NCBI GenBank assembly: GCA_003170475.1
Contig: PMZI01000055.1
Location: 124,001 to 188,000 of the forward strand
Direction: 5' to 3'
From: Ignavibacteriota bacterium
Lineage (GTDB): Bacteria > Bacteroidota > Ignavibacteria > UBA10030
DNA length: 64,000 bases
This document shows positions 35,794 through 45,101 of the stretch, piece after piece. Numbering within the stretch: the first letter of the stretch is position 1; each line of letters opens with the position of its first letter. The translations under genes and the position numbers were made by a program. The notes beneath the pieces were generated by a model. The model had not been told where the DNA came from. It saw nothing but the letters and a program-made list of their open reading frames with translations, and searched no databases.

Positions 35794-37317
35794 TCAGGAA
35801 GGTTTGATTTGTCGATCTGTGATCTTCGCCGAAGAGAGCATGTCGAGAGCGCGGAAGTTGGCGCGCAATTTCTCGAGCGTTTCTTCAAACTCTCTCTCGG
35901 GTATCGAATCGTAGACGATTCCAGCTCCAGCCTGGAATCGCACAGTGTTTCCTTTCTGCACGATCGTCCGTATGGCAATGCACGAATCCAGGTTGCCTGT
36001 GAAGTCGATGTATGCAACTGCGCCGCCGTAGATGCCTCGTTTCACAGGTTCAAGTTCCGCGATGATCTCCATCGCGCGGATTTTTGGAGCGCCTGTGAGA
36101 GTCCCGGCCGGGAAACATGCAAAGAGAGCGTCGATAGGGGTCAATCCCTTCCTCAACCTCCCTTGAACACTGGAAACGAGATGCATCACATGGGAGTATT
36201 TCTCAACGGCCATGTACTGATCGACGGAGACAGAGCCGAAATCACTAATCCTGCCAATATCGTTTCTTCCCAGATCAACAAGCATGAGATGTTCCGCGCG
36301 CTCTTTCGCATCGTTGAGCAATTCTTTCTCCAGGCGAAGATCCTCCTCTCTCGTTTCTCCTCGGCGACGCGTCCCAGCGATGGGACGGGTTTCCACGATC
36401 CCTTCCTCCACTCGAATCAGCATCTCCGGAGACGCTCCGATGACATCGAACTCTCCGCATCGGAGCAAATACATGTAGGGAGAGGGATTGATCATCCTCA
36501 ACGAGCGATAGAGATCAAGAGGTTTTACAGACGCCTGTTGCTCCAGCCGTTGCGACAGGACAACCTGAAAGATGTCTCCGTCGCTAATGTATTCGCGGCA
36601 TCGCTCCACCGCAGCAATGAATGATTGTTGCGACATGAGATTCTGCCGGTTGCCCTCGATCATCGCAGGCTGCAGGTCCGTGCGTATAGGTTTTTGAAGA
36701 ATGATGAGAAGGCGGTTAATTTCCCGGGCTGCGTTGTCGTATTCACGCTGCAACGTCTGGTCAGATCTGTCCGCGTCGGGAAGATATGCGTTCGAGACGA
36801 TGAAGACTCTGTGCTTGACATTGTCAAACACCAGGACAACATCATAGAACAACAGAAATGCATCGGGAAGGTCAAATGAATCTACGGGCATTGGAGGGAC
36901 ATCTTCGACCAACCGAACGCAATCATACCCAAAGTAACCAATCGCTCCACCGGACAACCGTGGAAGTCCTGGACTCCTTACCGTTTTGATGTGTCGAAAG
37001 ATTTTCTTCAGCGCTTCCAACGGTTGATCATCTGGCGAAACGAGACCGGGCAACACCCGAACGTCGTCGTGAAACGCTTTGAGCGAAAACTGCTTGTCGC
37101 GAATGGAGAAACTCATGAAAGGATTGAAACCGATAAACGAAAACCGGCCGATCCTCTCTCCCCCTTCCACGCTCTCCAGCAAGAATGAATATGGGCTTTC
37201 ATTTTCGATCTTAAGATAGACGGATACCGGAGTCTCCGTATCAGCGGGCAAGGTCTCGTAAAGAGGAATGACGTTCCCCCCGCGCGAAAGCTTCTTGAAT
37301 TCCTCAAAAGATGTCAT
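35794..37317 (-). CDS. trpE: anthranilate synthase component I
   Basis: 507 aa chorismate-utilising enzyme. The N-terminal domain includes the feedback site region (KIENESPYSFLLESVEGGE). The catalytic domain has DIFQVVLSQRLE, PIAGTRRRGETREED, LVDLGRNDIGR and the GTLTGAPKIRAMEI block. The LLES element near residue 40 is the usual tryptophan-binding site, so allosteric inhibition is likely. I see no Trp-rich leader peptide or attenuator in the 98 bases upstream. Confidence 0.96.
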   Translation of the reverse strand: MTSFEEFKKLSRGGNVIPLYETLPADTETPVSVYLKIENESPYSFLLESVEGGERIGRFSFIGFNPFMSFSIRDKQFSLKAFHDDVRVLPGLVSPDDQPLEALKKIFRHIKTVRSPGLPRLSGGAIGYFGYDCVRLVEDVPPMPVDSFDLPDAFLLFYDVVLVFDNVKHRVFIVSNAYLPDADRSDQTLQREYDNAAREINRLLIILQKPIRTDLQPAMIEGNRQNLMSQQSFIAAVERCREYISDGDIFQVVLSQRLEQQASVKPLDLYRSLRMINPSPYMYLLRCGEFDVIGASPEMLIRVEEGIVETRPIAGTRRRGETREEDLRLEKELLNDAKERAEHLMLVDLGRNDIGRISDFGSVSVDQYMAVEKYSHVMHLVSSVQGRLRKGLTPIDALFACFPAGTLTGAPKIRAMEIIAELEPVKRGIYGGAVAYIDFTGNLDSCIAIRTIVQKGNTVRFQAGAGIVYDSIPEREFEETLEKLRANFRALDMLSSAKITDRQIKPS

Positions 37318-37415
37318 AGATGTTCTTCACTCACCGGCTGGAAATCTGACGCAACGGTCTGGTTCATTGAGAACTCATCAGATGGGAGTTGAATCGCCCA
37401 TGTGACAATCCATGG

Positions 37416-38450
37416 CTAGAAGGTTTCGGCCACGATTTCAGCAGCCCTCTTCACCTGTTCCAACGACACATTCAAGTGTGTTACCGCGCGAAGAGAAGTA
37501 TAGTTTGCGTCTGAAAGGATCACATTCTTCGATTGCAGGATTGCAAGGACTTCATCAGTGGACTTGCCTGTACGTGTTATGTCGAAAACAACCATGTTGG
37601 TCTGGACGGTCCTCATGTCGATCATCAGCCGGGGATTTCCGGCAATGCGTTCAGCGAAAGCTTTCGCCTTGAGGTGATCCTCGCTGAGTCTCTCGACATG
37701 GTGTTCCAGCGCGTAGAGCGCGCCCGCAGCGATAATGCCAGCCTGCCTCATCCCACCGCCGAAAATCTTACGGAATTTTCTAGCCCTCTCGATGGTATCA
37801 TCCGGTCCGACCAATGCCGAGCCGACGGGGGCCCCGAGCCCTTTGGAAAAACAAACCGAGACCGTGTCGAAATGCTGCGCATAGGTCTTCGGTGAGATAC
37901 CGCTGGCAACGGAAGCATTCCACAGGCGAGCGCCGTCGAGGTGCAACTTCAGACCGAGGGCCTTTGAGAAATTGCGAATCCGCTCTATTTCGTCGAGAGG
38001 ATAAATCGCTCCCCCCGCCCTGTTATGAGTGTTCTCAAGGCAGATGAGAGAAGTCCGCATCATGTAATAGGTACCGGGGCGAACAGCAGGCGCCAGTTGT
38101 TCTGCTCGCAGGACGCCTCTCTCTCCGATGAGGGGGTGCAGTTGCACGCTTGACAAGATCGACGGACCGGATGTCTCGTAGTTAAAGATATGTGAGTCCT
38201 TTTCCACAATCACCTCGTCCCCCGGCTGAGTGTGGACCTTGATCGCCAGCTGGTTCGACATTACTCCCGACGGTACAAAGAGTGCAGCAGGTTTTCCGAG
38301 AAGCTCAGCAACCTTTTTCTGCAGAAGGTTCACCGTAGGATCTTCACCATAGACATCATCGCCCACGGGAGCCTGCGCCATTGCTTCCCGCATTGCTTGC
38401 GTTGGCTGCGTTATGGTGTCACTTCGCATATCGATCATTTCATTTATCAT
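37416..38450 (-). CDS. ltaE: low-specificity L-threonine aldolase
   Basis: 344 aa fold-type I PLP enzyme that splits L-threonine (or allo-threonine) to glycine and acetaldehyde. It has [18 protein letters not shown] at the N-terminus, the [10 protein letters not shown] phosphate region, [11 protein letters not shown] and the PLP lysine in [12 protein letters not shown]. The ATG at 38450 follows GGTGAG; the gene comes 6 bases after lnt and so is probably read with it. Confidence 0.95.
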   Translation of the reverse strand: MINEMIDMRSDTITQPTQAMREAMAQAPVGDDVYGEDPTVNLLQKKVAELLGKPAALFVPSGVMSNQLAIKVHTQPGDEVIVEKDSHIFNYETSGPSILSSVQLHPLIGERGVLRAEQLAPAVRPGTYYMMRTSLICLENTHNRAGGAIYPLDEIERIRNFSKALGLKLHLDGARLWNASVASGISPKTYAQHFDTVSVCFSKGLGAPVGSALVGPDDTIERARKFRKIFGGGMRQAGIIAAGALYALEHHVERLSEDHLKAKAFAERIAGNPRLMIDMRTVQTNMVVFDITRTGKSTDEVLAILQSKNVILSDANYTSLRAVTHLNVSLEQVKRAAEIVAETF

Positions 38451-38456
38451 GAGAAC

Positions 38457-40094
38457 TCACCGTTTTTCATTATGAACAAATGCACCCAGGAGAATGATGG
38501 CAGTGCCAGCGACGCAAAGAAGCGCAAAAATGTCACCGTGTCGTGTGTAGTACGTAAGGTCGTCGCGTGACTCGACTGTTCCACGAATCGTTGCGGCGTG
38601 ATAGAGCCTTGTTTCGTCATGAATCCTTCCCGTGGGATCGACGAGACAGGAGATGCCTCCATTCGCTGAACGCACGATCCATCGTCTGTTTTCCACCGCA
38701 CGAAGCGAGGCATAGCTTGCATGCTGGTACGCTCCCGAAGTGTTCCCCCACCAACTGTCGTTCGTGATGATGACAAGGAATTGAGCTCCTTTCTTCACGA
38801 ATTGCCGAACATAATTAGGATAGACTGACTCGTAGCAGATCACCGAAGAGAATCGCGCCGAATGCCCGTTCAAAAGTGGTACTGAAAATACCACCGTATC
38901 CTTTCCGATACCCCACATGCCGATTCCAACGTTCCATTTCAACGGCTCGATGAGAAATCGAAATGTTTCGGCGTACGGTATCCGTTCCGCGAACGGAACG
39001 AGAATGATCTTTCTGTAGACAAGATTGAACCGCTGACCGGGAACAAACGTCGTGGTCGAATTGAATTCCTCATAATACAGTCCGGAGATGGGACTCCTCT
39101 GTGCAGTGACCGGCGCACTCAGACTGTCATAGAAGACAAGAGTCGGGAGGCCAGTGAGAATTGAGACATGTAACGAATCAAGAACCGACCGAAACGCGGC
39201 AAGGTAATTCGCGCTCTGAGGCTGGAGAATGAAAAACGGAATGGCTGTCTCAGGCCAGATAACGAGATCGGTTTTTTCATGCGCAAGTTTCTCGGTGTGC
39301 GCCAAAAGCACCGGCAACTGGGCTGACCGATAGCTCCACTTGTCGAAAGGATCCACATTCGGTTGAACCACTCCGACATTGATCGTGTCAGTTCCCGGGT
39401 CGTTGGCCACTTGTCGCATCCGCATTTCACCGTAAAACCAGGGACCAAAATAGAGAACGAGAAGAATGGTCGCGCTGAGAAGAGTAGAACGTGAACGGAG
39501 ACTCCACCCATGCGTTGCGAGTTTGGTGATGAGCACAAAACCGATCACATTAAACGTGAGGATAAGAAAAGAAAGTCCATACACAGATGTGAACTCTGCG
39601 ATCTGTATGCGCTGGAGATCATACGCCTGGCTGTTCCCGAGCGTGATCCAGGGAAAAGAGAACTCGCTCAAGGAGTGCGAGAACTCGTAGCTTATCCAAG
39701 CTACAACAAAGAACGCCAAACCAGGAATCAGACCAAGTCTTCTTCGTACCCATGTGAACAGCAAAACGATAGGCCAGTAGAACAGCGGGTGTATCAGAAC
39801 AACAGCGGCTCCCGCAATCATCAACCAGATGTCTTTCCCGCTCACAAACCCGCCAATCCAATACAAGGTGGCGAGGTGAAAAATCAGGAATGTGAGATAA
39901 GATAGTCGGAGAATCTTCCATGTCCCCTGTACGGTCTCGAGTAAAAGGAGAAACGGAATGAGTGCCACATATGCAAGGGAATAGAACGGCGAAGGCGGAA
40001 ATGCCGCTGCCAACATCAAGCCGGAAGCACAAGCGAGCGTAAGCCGATGCCTTGTGCTCTCGACAGGGATTGCCTCAGTCTCTGAAGTCTTCAT
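38457..40094 (-). CDS. lnt: apolipoprotein N-acyltransferase
   Basis: 545 aa inner-membrane enzyme that adds the third acyl chain to lipoproteins. About six or seven N-terminal membrane helices are followed by a periplasmic nitrilase domain. The catalytic triad is visible: Glu in IWPETAIPFF, Lys in KIILVPFAERIPY and Cys in VICYESVYP. A last hydrophobic segment closes the C-terminus. The ATG at 40094 overlaps the PAP2 stop (ATGA). Together with the LolCDE genes this indicates a standard outer-membrane lipoprotein route. Confidence 0.96.
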   Translation of the reverse strand: MKTSETEAIPVESTRHRLTLACASGLMLAAAFPPSPFYSLAYVALIPFLLLLETVQGTWKILRLSYLTFLIFHLATLYWIGGFVSGKDIWLMIAGAAVVLIHPLFYWPIVLLFTWVRRRLGLIPGLAFFVVAWISYEFSHSLSEFSFPWITLGNSQAYDLQRIQIAEFTSVYGLSFLILTFNVIGFVLITKLATHGWSLRSRSTLLSATILLVLYFGPWFYGEMRMRQVANDPGTDTINVGVVQPNVDPFDKWSYRSAQLPVLLAHTEKLAHEKTDLVIWPETAIPFFILQPQSANYLAAFRSVLDSLHVSILTGLPTLVFYDSLSAPVTAQRSPISGLYYEEFNSTTTFVPGQRFNLVYRKIILVPFAERIPYAETFRFLIEPLKWNVGIGMWGIGKDTVVFSVPLLNGHSARFSSVICYESVYPNYVRQFVKKGAQFLVIITNDSWWGNTSGAYQHASYASLRAVENRRWIVRSANGGISCLVDPTGRIHDETRLYHAATIRGTVESRDDLTYYTRHGDIFALLCVAGTAIILLGAFVHNEKR

Positions 40095-40675
40095 GGGAAC
40101 TCGGCCTTGACGCCCTTCCTCCGTCGCCACCATTCTTCGGATTGCCGAAAAGCGAAAATCACAACGAAGCCAACGGCGAGTCCTATGATTGCTCCGGCCA
40201 GGACATCAGAAGGATAGTGAACGCCAACGTAGATCCGGGAGAAGGCAATGATGCTTGCATAACAGAAGAATGCCCAGGTCCAGCGGGGCAAGAAGTACGA
40301 AAGGACCATTGCCGCCGCGAAGTTGTTGACAGCGTGCGAGGACGGGAACGAATAACCGCTCCCACATCCTACGAGCAGGTGCACATTGGCGAGTTCATGG
40401 CAAGGTCGCGGGCGGTCAATGAGAAATTTCAGGAACGAACTGCTAAGTTGATCGCTGAGCGCGATGGTCGGGATGAGGAGCAACGCAGCAATCCTTCCCG
40501 GGCGACCACCCTTCGTGAGCAAGAGCAACCAAAGAATAGCGAGAATCACAATGCCGAGAGGCTTCCGATTGCTGTCGGTAAGGAACGGAAGCGTCACATC
40601 AAACAGCCAGTTTCGGACTCCTTGATTGAGAAAAAGGAACAAATCCCGATCAAAACTCACGAGCGCATCCAACAC
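40091..40675 (-). CDS. PAP2-family membrane phosphatase (undecaprenyl-diphosphatase-like)
   Basis: 194 aa with about five membrane helices. The three acid-phosphatase motifs are present: K-x6-RP (KFLIDRPRP), PSSH and SRIYVGVHYPSD. BcrC-like family members recycle undecaprenyl pyrophosphate at the outer face of the inner membrane, but phosphatidyl-phosphate substrates are also possible. It lies between dedA and lnt with little spacing. Confidence 0.9.
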   Translation of the reverse strand: MLDALVSFDRDLFLFLNQGVRNWLFDVTLPFLTDSNRKPLGIVILAILWLLLLTKGGRPGRIAALLLIPTIALSDQLSSSFLKFLIDRPRPCHELANVHLLVGCGSGYSFPSSHAVNNFAAAMVLSYFLPRWTWAFFCYASIIAFSRIYVGVHYPSDVLAGAIIGLAVGFVVIFAFRQSEEWWRRRKGVKAEFP

Positions 40676-40702
40676 GGCGGTGTCCCCTTCCCCGATCCTT
40701 GC

Positions 40703-41329
40703 TTAGCTGGCTTTCTGGTGGTTGTTTTCCGAATTTGATTTCCTGTACACAAATCGTGCAACGAACAAGAGAATGATAATGAGGACAATGCCGCTGACTG
40801 CCTTGCTATATGTCTCCATATAGAAGAAAATGACTTTCCAATTCTGGCCCAATTTCTGCCCTGCGAGCAGGAGGAGAAAATTCCAAACCAGCGCGCTCAA
40901 GAAGCAGAGAGCCGTTGTGCTCGGCAGTTTCAATTCGGACATCCCGGCGAAGAATGATACCACGGCGCGTGTGCCGGAGAGGAACCGGTTCGCCACGATA
41001 ATCACGTAGCCGTATTTGCGAAACCAACCCTCAACCTTGTGAACGCTATCCGTCGGGATGAATTTGAGCTTGCCTGTCTCAAGAATTCTCAACCCGAACC
41101 AATCTCCGACCTTGTACATCAGCATAAATCCCAGAGTGCTCCCAATTGTCGTGAAGAGTAAGGTCCACCAGAAATCAATTGCGCCGAGGCCTATGAGTGA
41201 ACCTGCGAATACCACGATGACATCACTTGGGAACGGAGGAAAAATATTCTCCAGGAAGGCGATCCCGGCCACAGAAATGTACAGCCAGGACGGGTTCAGC
41301 GCCGACAAACGTCGTATGAGTTCTTCCAC
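40703..41329 (-). CDS. DedA family membrane protein
   Basis: 208 aa. The typical features are ENIFPPFPSDVIVVFAGSLIG near the N-terminus, GSTLGFMLMYKVGDWFG and the re-entrant-helix block VANRFLSGTRAVVSFFAGMS. DedA proteins are now regarded as lipid scramblases/flippases, some for undecaprenyl phosphate. That fits the neighbouring PAP2 phosphatase, which would make the lipid carrier to be flipped (inference). Confidence 0.93.
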   Translation of the reverse strand: MEELIRRLSALNPSWLYISVAGIAFLENIFPPFPSDVIVVFAGSLIGLGAIDFWWTLLFTTIGSTLGFMLMYKVGDWFGLRILETGKLKFIPTDSVHKVEGWFRKYGYVIIVANRFLSGTRAVVSFFAGMSELKLPSTTALCFLSALVWNFLLLLAGQKLGQNWKVIFFYMETYSKAVSGIVLIIILLFVARFVYRKSNSENNHQKAS

Positions 41330-41335
41330 AAGCCT

Positions 41336-41845
41336 TTACGAGAGTTTTGAGGATGTGAGGGACACGATCGCGAGTGCGGCACACCCTTCACCTCTGCCGA
41401 TGAATCCCAACCCCTCATTTGTGGTGGCTTTGACTGAGACCTGCTTCGTTTGAATGTGTAGGCTCGCTGCGATGTTCCGTTTGATCGCTGGTGAGTATCT
41501 GAGAATCTTGGGACTTTCGAGCAGAAGCATTGTATCGATATTGATGATGAGGTAGTTCTCTTTCGAGATCATCCTGCCAACGCGCTCCAAGAGCACAAGA
41601 CTGGAGATCCCCTTGTACTTAGAACTCGTATTCGGAAAATGTTTGCCGATATCTCCCAGGGCGGCGGCACCGAGGAGAGCGTCGCAGATTGCGTGCAAAA
41701 GCACGTCTGCATCTGAATGGCCAATGAGTCCAACCGTGTGAGGGATGTTCACTCCCCCGAGCACGAGTTGTCGACCGGCCCCGAACGCGTGGATGTCATA
41801 GCCGATGCCGACGCGGTGCGTTGGGAGGAGGTCAGCGGATTTCAA
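41336..41845 (-). CDS. ispF: 2-C-methyl-D-erythritol 2,4-cyclodiphosphate synthase
   Basis: Fifth step of the MEP isoprenoid pathway. The metal site (GYDIHAFG and the later [19 protein letters not shown]) and the C-terminal [16 protein letters not shown] are diagnostic. No ATG lies in the right place; the TTG at 41845 ([16 protein letters not shown]) has AGG about 9 nt upstream and overlaps acyP by 14 bases, giving 169 aa. A TTG at 41881 is the alternative. Confidence 0.95.
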   Translation of the reverse strand: MKSADLLPTHRVGIGYDIHAFGAGRQLVLGGVNIPHTVGLIGHSDADVLLHAICDALLGAAALGDIGKHFPNTSSKYKGISSLVLLERVGRMISKENYLIINIDTMLLLESPKILRYSPAIKRNIAASLHIQTKQVSVKATTNEGLGFIGRGEGCAALAIVSLTSSKLS

Positions 41846-42104
41846 AGGCTGTGTACCTGTTCTCGTACGGCTGCCATTCAATGTGCAGATCCTTTAGCTT
41901 TGCCGAGCGGGGTCCGATCTTGACTTCATCCAGGAAGATCTCCAGCACTGATCGGTTGCCCTCTACTTCAATCTCAACATCACCGTTGAAGAGATTTCGA
42001 ACCCATCCCACAAGTTCCAACTTTGTGGCATGATGATAAACAAAATATCGGAATCCAACTCCCTGTACGAATCCCTGCGCCACGATATGTAAGCGGACAT
42101 CCAT
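41832..42104 (-). CDS. acyP: acylphosphatase
   Basis: 90 aa from the ATG at 42104. The catalytic Arg19 (in QGVGFRYFV) and Asn37 (in [12 protein letters not shown]) are both present. It hydrolyses acyl phosphates such as acetyl phosphate and 1,3-bisphosphoglycerate. The upstream in-frame extension to 42170 has no support. Confidence 0.95.
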   Translation of the reverse strand: MDVRLHIVAQGFVQGVGFRYFVYHHATKLELVGWVRNLFNGDVEIEVEGNRSVLEIFLDEVKIGPRSAKLKDLHIEWQPYENRYTAFEIR

Positions 42105-42342
42105 CGGTACCCGGTCAAAGTACGAGTTCTCGGGCACAAAAACAAAAACGAACCTTCGCCGGAGGCACATTTGTCAATCTTCGGAAGCATATGTTTCCGC
42201 TCTTTTTCCGGGATATTTGCAGTGAGGAGAATGGCCGACCGCGGAGTATGTGGCTGCTCGCCAAGATTCGTGGGAACACGGCTGTGACGGGAATGAAACA
42301 TCTCACTCCGTAAGACATTTGAAACTCGGGATTGAAATAGAA
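42105..42342. other. gene-free stretch between acyP and the tRNA terminator
   Basis: About 240 bases upstream of acyP. No convincing reading frame, tRNA or strong promoter was found. It presumably holds the acyP-ispF-dedA promoter, which I could not place. Confidence 0.4.
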
Positions 42343-42410
42343 AAGGGACGAAGAGTGTCTCCGTCCCTTAAAGAGTTATTTGCATAAGAAATCGAGCACG
42401 AAGTGTGCTC
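42343..42410 (-). terminator. two hairpins ending the tRNA-Lys/tRNA-Leu transcript
   Basis: On the minus strand after tRNA-Leu come a 6-bp hairpin (42405-42410 with 42394-42399, followed by gatttctt) and then a stronger 8-bp stem (42362-42369 with 42343-42350) followed by ttctattt. The second is the more likely intrinsic terminator. Confidence 0.75.
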
Positions 42411-42419
42411 TGCGAGGAG

Positions 42420-42504
42420 TGCCCGGAGCGAGACTTGAACTCGCATGCCCTTTCAGGCGCCGCCCCCTCAAGACGGTGTGTCTGCCAATTCCACCATCCG
42501 GGCA
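42420..42504 (-). tRNA. tRNA-Leu (GAG anticodon)
   Basis: 85 nt with a 7-bp acceptor stem (TGCCCGG with CCGGGCA), a class II long variable arm, T-loop GTTCAAGTC and the anticodon loop TTGAGGG, giving anticodon GAG (reads CUC/CUU). CCA is not encoded. Confidence 0.95.
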
Positions 42505-42531
42505 TTGTTGTCAAACGACTCACAAAGAGCG

Positions 42532-42603
42532 TGAGCGTGGATGGTCTCGAACCATCGACCCTCTGCTTAAAAGGCAGATGCTCTACCCCTGAGCTACACG
42601 CCC
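42532..42603 (-). tRNA. tRNA-Lys (TTT anticodon)
   Basis: 72 nt. Acceptor GGGCGTG pairs with CACGCTC (one G-T), the D-arm is GCTC...GAGC, the anticodon loop CTTTTAA gives TTT, and the T-loop is GTTCGAGAC. CCA is not encoded. 27 bases separate it from tRNA-Leu downstream. Confidence 0.95.
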
Positions 42604-42607
42604 AAAC

Positions 42608-42651
42608 CAAAAACCTGTCTCAGAGAAGACGCGAACTGCTCTGCAGGTTTT
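42608..42651 (-). terminator. hairpin between the DUF3098-like gene and tRNA-Lys
   Basis: An 8-bp outer stem (42610-42617 with 42644-42651) and a 5-bp inner stem (42621-42625 with 42639-42643) are followed by TTGGTTTGGG on the minus strand, a weak T-tract. It ends within a few bases of the tRNA-Lys 5' end, so it could be a terminator or a processing structure. Confidence 0.5.
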
Positions 42652-42735
42652 ACATTAGACACAATTTATGAAGAACCGACAAAAGAAACAAGAATCATGA
42701 AGCGAACATAGAAAGACCGCGCCGAATGCAAGTGG

Positions 42736-43020
42736 TTACGCTTTCGCTCGGTCGGGGGTCTCTTCTATCACTGCCGGTGATTCCTTCTTTTGGCGATAAA
42801 GAATTCCAAATGGAATGATCACGCAATATCCGAGAACCAAGAGAATCGGGGCAACCACGAGCGGCATGGTGCCATCCCAGGGATGTTGACTCAGCGCAAC
42901 GTAGCCCAGGACGATCGTGAGCAAACCAATTCCGAGAATTTGATAGTTCTTCTTTGTGAACGGTAGCGTGGCTGGCGTTGTTTTCCGTTTTACCGCCACT
43001 TTCGCTGTCACACGTGCCAT
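42736..43020 (-). CDS. two-helix membrane protein, DUF3098-like
   Basis: 94 aa: a basic N-terminus, the block FTKKNYQILGIGLLTIVLGY leading into the first membrane helix, then a second helix (VVAPILLVLGYCVIIPFGILY). The pattern and length fit DUF3098, a family found mainly in the Bacteroidota group. Function unknown. It is preceded by AAAGGAG and by a leader with its own promoter and a terminator-like hairpin. Confidence 0.8.
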   Translation of the reverse strand: MARVTAKVAVKRKTTPATLPFTKKNYQILGIGLLTIVLGYVALSQHPWDGTMPLVVAPILLVLGYCVIIPFGILYRQKKESPAVIEETPDRAKA

Positions 43021-43044
43021 GTGAATCTCCTTTGTGCCGCCTGC

Positions 43045-43126
43045 AATAAAAAGCCCAGCGTTGGGGGGTACGCCGGGCTCGACCGTTTTTTGACGACAGT
43101 CAGGGGAGTAACCGTCGCCTGGGTCG
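43045..43126 (-). promoter_or_regulatory. structured leader with terminator ahead of the DUF3098-like gene
   Basis: Reading the minus strand, an 8-bp hairpin (43095-43116) is followed by a 9-bp terminator stem (43071-43079 with 43052-43060) and TTTTTATT, all within 106 nt of the predicted transcription start. The first bases of the leader (CCCAGGCG, 43123-43116) can pair with the 3' arm of the terminator (CGCTGGG) with one bulge, which would be an antiterminator. It could alternatively just terminate the lolCDE transcript. I do not recognise it as a known riboswitch class. Confidence 0.5.
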
Positions 43127-43132
43127 AAAACA

Positions 43133-43160
43133 AATTTACATCATTTCCTGTGAATGTCAA
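43133..43160 (-). promoter_or_regulatory. promoter between lolD and the DUF3098-like gene
   Basis: TTGACA (43160-43155), 16 bp, TAAATT (43138-43133) on the minus strand, right after the lolD stop. The predicted start is near 43126. Confidence 0.55.
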
Positions 43161-43173
43161 GACCTCTGCCCTC

Positions 43174-43884
43174 CTACGCCAAGGGACGCATGCCTGTAAC
43201 CAATCTTCCATCAACCAGTTGGAGAACACGATGCGCCCGCTTCGTAAGGTCGAGATTGTGGGTTGCAATGACAAATGAGAGGCCCATTTTTTGGGCCAAA
43301 TCGGACAGCAATTGATGGAGTTTTTGACTGTTGTCCTCGTCCAAATTTCCGGATGGCTCGTCCGCGAGCACGAGAGTCGGGTTGTTCATGAGGGCACGGG
43401 CGACTGCAACGCGCTGTTGCTCTCCACCGGACAATTCATTTGGCTTGTGCTCCACACGTTCCGACAAACCAACCTCTTCAAGCAGAGCTACTGCCCTTCC
43501 CCGCGCTTCCTCAAGTTTCTCGCCACGAATTAACGCCGGCATTGCAACGTTTTCAAGAGCCGTAAACTCCGGCAGCAAATGGTGAAATTGGAAAATGAAA
43601 CCCAGGGTCTTATTTCGAAATGCAGCAAGCTCGTCGTCAGTGAGCACTCCAAGATCGTGGTCGTCGACAATCACTTTCCCAGACGAAGGGCGGTCCAATC
43701 CACCGAGAAGATGGAGAAGCGTGCTCTTCCCTGATCCGGAAGGACCGATGATCACAGCGATCTCGCCTTCCCGCACTTCAATATCAAGGCCCTTCAAAAC
43801 ATGAAGGCGCTGATCCTTCCCCATGGGGTATTCCTTGTGAAGTGCTTCCGCTCGAATGAGGATTCGCTTGTCGACTATTCCCAC
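43174..43884 (-). CDS. lolD: lipoprotein-releasing ABC transporter ATPase LolD
   Basis: 236 aa. Walker A GPSGSGKST, signature ELSGGEQQRVAVARAL, Walker B LVLADEPSGNLD and the switch His in VIATHNLD. It powers release of outer-membrane lipoproteins from the inner membrane. The GTG at 43884 has GGAGG 8 nt upstream and overlaps the permease gene by 10 bases; the longer frame to 43950 lies inside that gene. Last of three lol genes. Confidence 0.94.
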   Translation of the reverse strand: MGIVDKRILIRAEALHKEYPMGKDQRLHVLKGLDIEVREGEIAVIIGPSGSGKSTLLHLLGGLDRPSSGKVIVDDHDLGVLTDDELAAFRNKTLGFIFQFHHLLPEFTALENVAMPALIRGEKLEEARGRAVALLEEVGLSERVEHKPNELSGGEQQRVAVARALMNNPTLVLADEPSGNLDEDNSQKLHQLLSDLAQKMGLSFVIATHNLDLTKRAHRVLQLVDGRLVTGMRPLA

Positions 43885-45101
43885 CGTATTGCCTCCACAG
43901 GGATGAAATGTGACGCACGTTTCGCGGGATACAGGGCGGCCAGCGAGCAAAGTGCAAGTGCTGTGGCTGCGACGACGATCAGATCGAGCAAATGAACCTC
44001 GACCGGGATTGCAGGGATGATGTACACCGTCGGATCCAATGGGAAAAGGTGGTACTGGCTCTGCAGCCAGACAAGAATGAGCCCCAGGGTCAGTCCGAGC
44101 ACACTGCCGAGAACCCCCACGAGGACTCCTTCGAACATGAAGATCTTCACGATGCTATTGTTCGTCGCTCCCATGGATTTCAATATCCCGATATCACGCG
44201 TTTTCTCAATCACGGACATAGTCAAGGAACCAAGCAGGTTGAAGGACGCCACACCAATGATCAAGCTGAGGATGAGATACGCCATCCAACGCTCCAATCG
44301 CATCACGGAATACAAGTCCCTGTGCAAATCGTACCAAGTCATGACCCTGTACTGAGTTCCAAACTTCTTTTCGATTCGTGTCTTGATCTCATCCGATTGA
44401 TTGATGGATTTCAATCTCATCTCCACTCCACTGACGCGGCTCCCCATATTGAAGAGCGATTGCGCAGCATCAAGCCCCACGAAAGCGTAGAATGAGTCGT
44501 AATCCTTGTTATTCGACTCATAGATACCGGACACGTGAAATCGTCGGATGAGAGGCTGTCCGAGTTGCAGTAGCGCCATTTCCGAACCTGCGAGGCTCAC
44601 GATGGAGACCGTGTCCCCAATGACGACTCCGAGGCGATCAGCAAGCGCCATCCCGAGCACAATCTCGTTTTTCTTCTGGCCGCCAGCTCCGAGACTTCCA
44701 AGGACTATTCTCTCCCGGAGTCCTGAGACTTCATCAACCTTGTCGAGTTCAATGCCTTTGACGTTAATTACACGGTTCAGGTTCCTCGAGACAACTACAG
44801 CCTTGCCAACAGCATAACGTGATATGCCTTGAAGTTCACGTTGCTCCTGCGCGAAACGCAAGAGCGGATCATACGTGCCTGCGTCGGATTGTCGGGGAAG
44901 TTCAACCCTCACATGCGGGTCAAAATTTACCAAGATGGAAGTCACCAATCCGCTGAAACCATTGAACACCGAGAGGACGATGACCAGTGCCGCGACCCCA
45001 ATCGTCACTCCGACAACTGAAATGAAGGAGATCAAAGAAACAAGGCCGACTTGCCTCTTTGATAGAAGGTACCGGAGCGCTATGGAGCGTTCGTAGCTCA
45101 T
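43875..45101 (-). CDS. LolC/LolE-family lipoprotein-releasing permease (second)
   Basis: 408 aa. One N-terminal membrane helix (SLISFISVVGVTIGVAALVIVLS), a large periplasmic MacB-like domain, and three C-terminal helices of the FtsX domain. The ATG at 45101 overlaps the preceding permease stop (ATGA). With its paralogue and LolD it forms the complex that extracts lipoproteins for LolA. Confidence 0.93.
   Translation of the reverse strand: MSYERSIALRYLLSKRQVGLVSLISFISVVGVTIGVAALVIVLSVFNGFSGLVTSILVNFDPHVRVELPRQSDAGTYDPLLRFAQEQRELQGISRYAVGKAVVVSRNLNRVINVKGIELDKVDEVSGLRERIVLGSLGAGGQKKNEIVLGMALADRLGVVIGDTVSIVSLAGSEMALLQLGQPLIRRFHVSGIYESNNKDYDSFYAFVGLDAAQSLFNMGSRVSGVEMRLKSINQSDEIKTRIEKKFGTQYRVMTWYDLHRDLYSVMRLERWMAYLILSLIIGVASFNLLGSLTMSVIEKTRDIGILKSMGATNNSIVKIFMFEGVLVGVLGSVLGLTLGLILVWLQSQYHLFPLDPTVYIIPAIPVEVHLLDLIVVAATALALCSLAALYPAKRASHFIPVEAIRWE

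Noticed and set aside
35809-36624. A 271-codon frame opposite trpE
   Set aside because: Antisense to a fully conserved trpE; no ribosome-binding site or recognisable domain.
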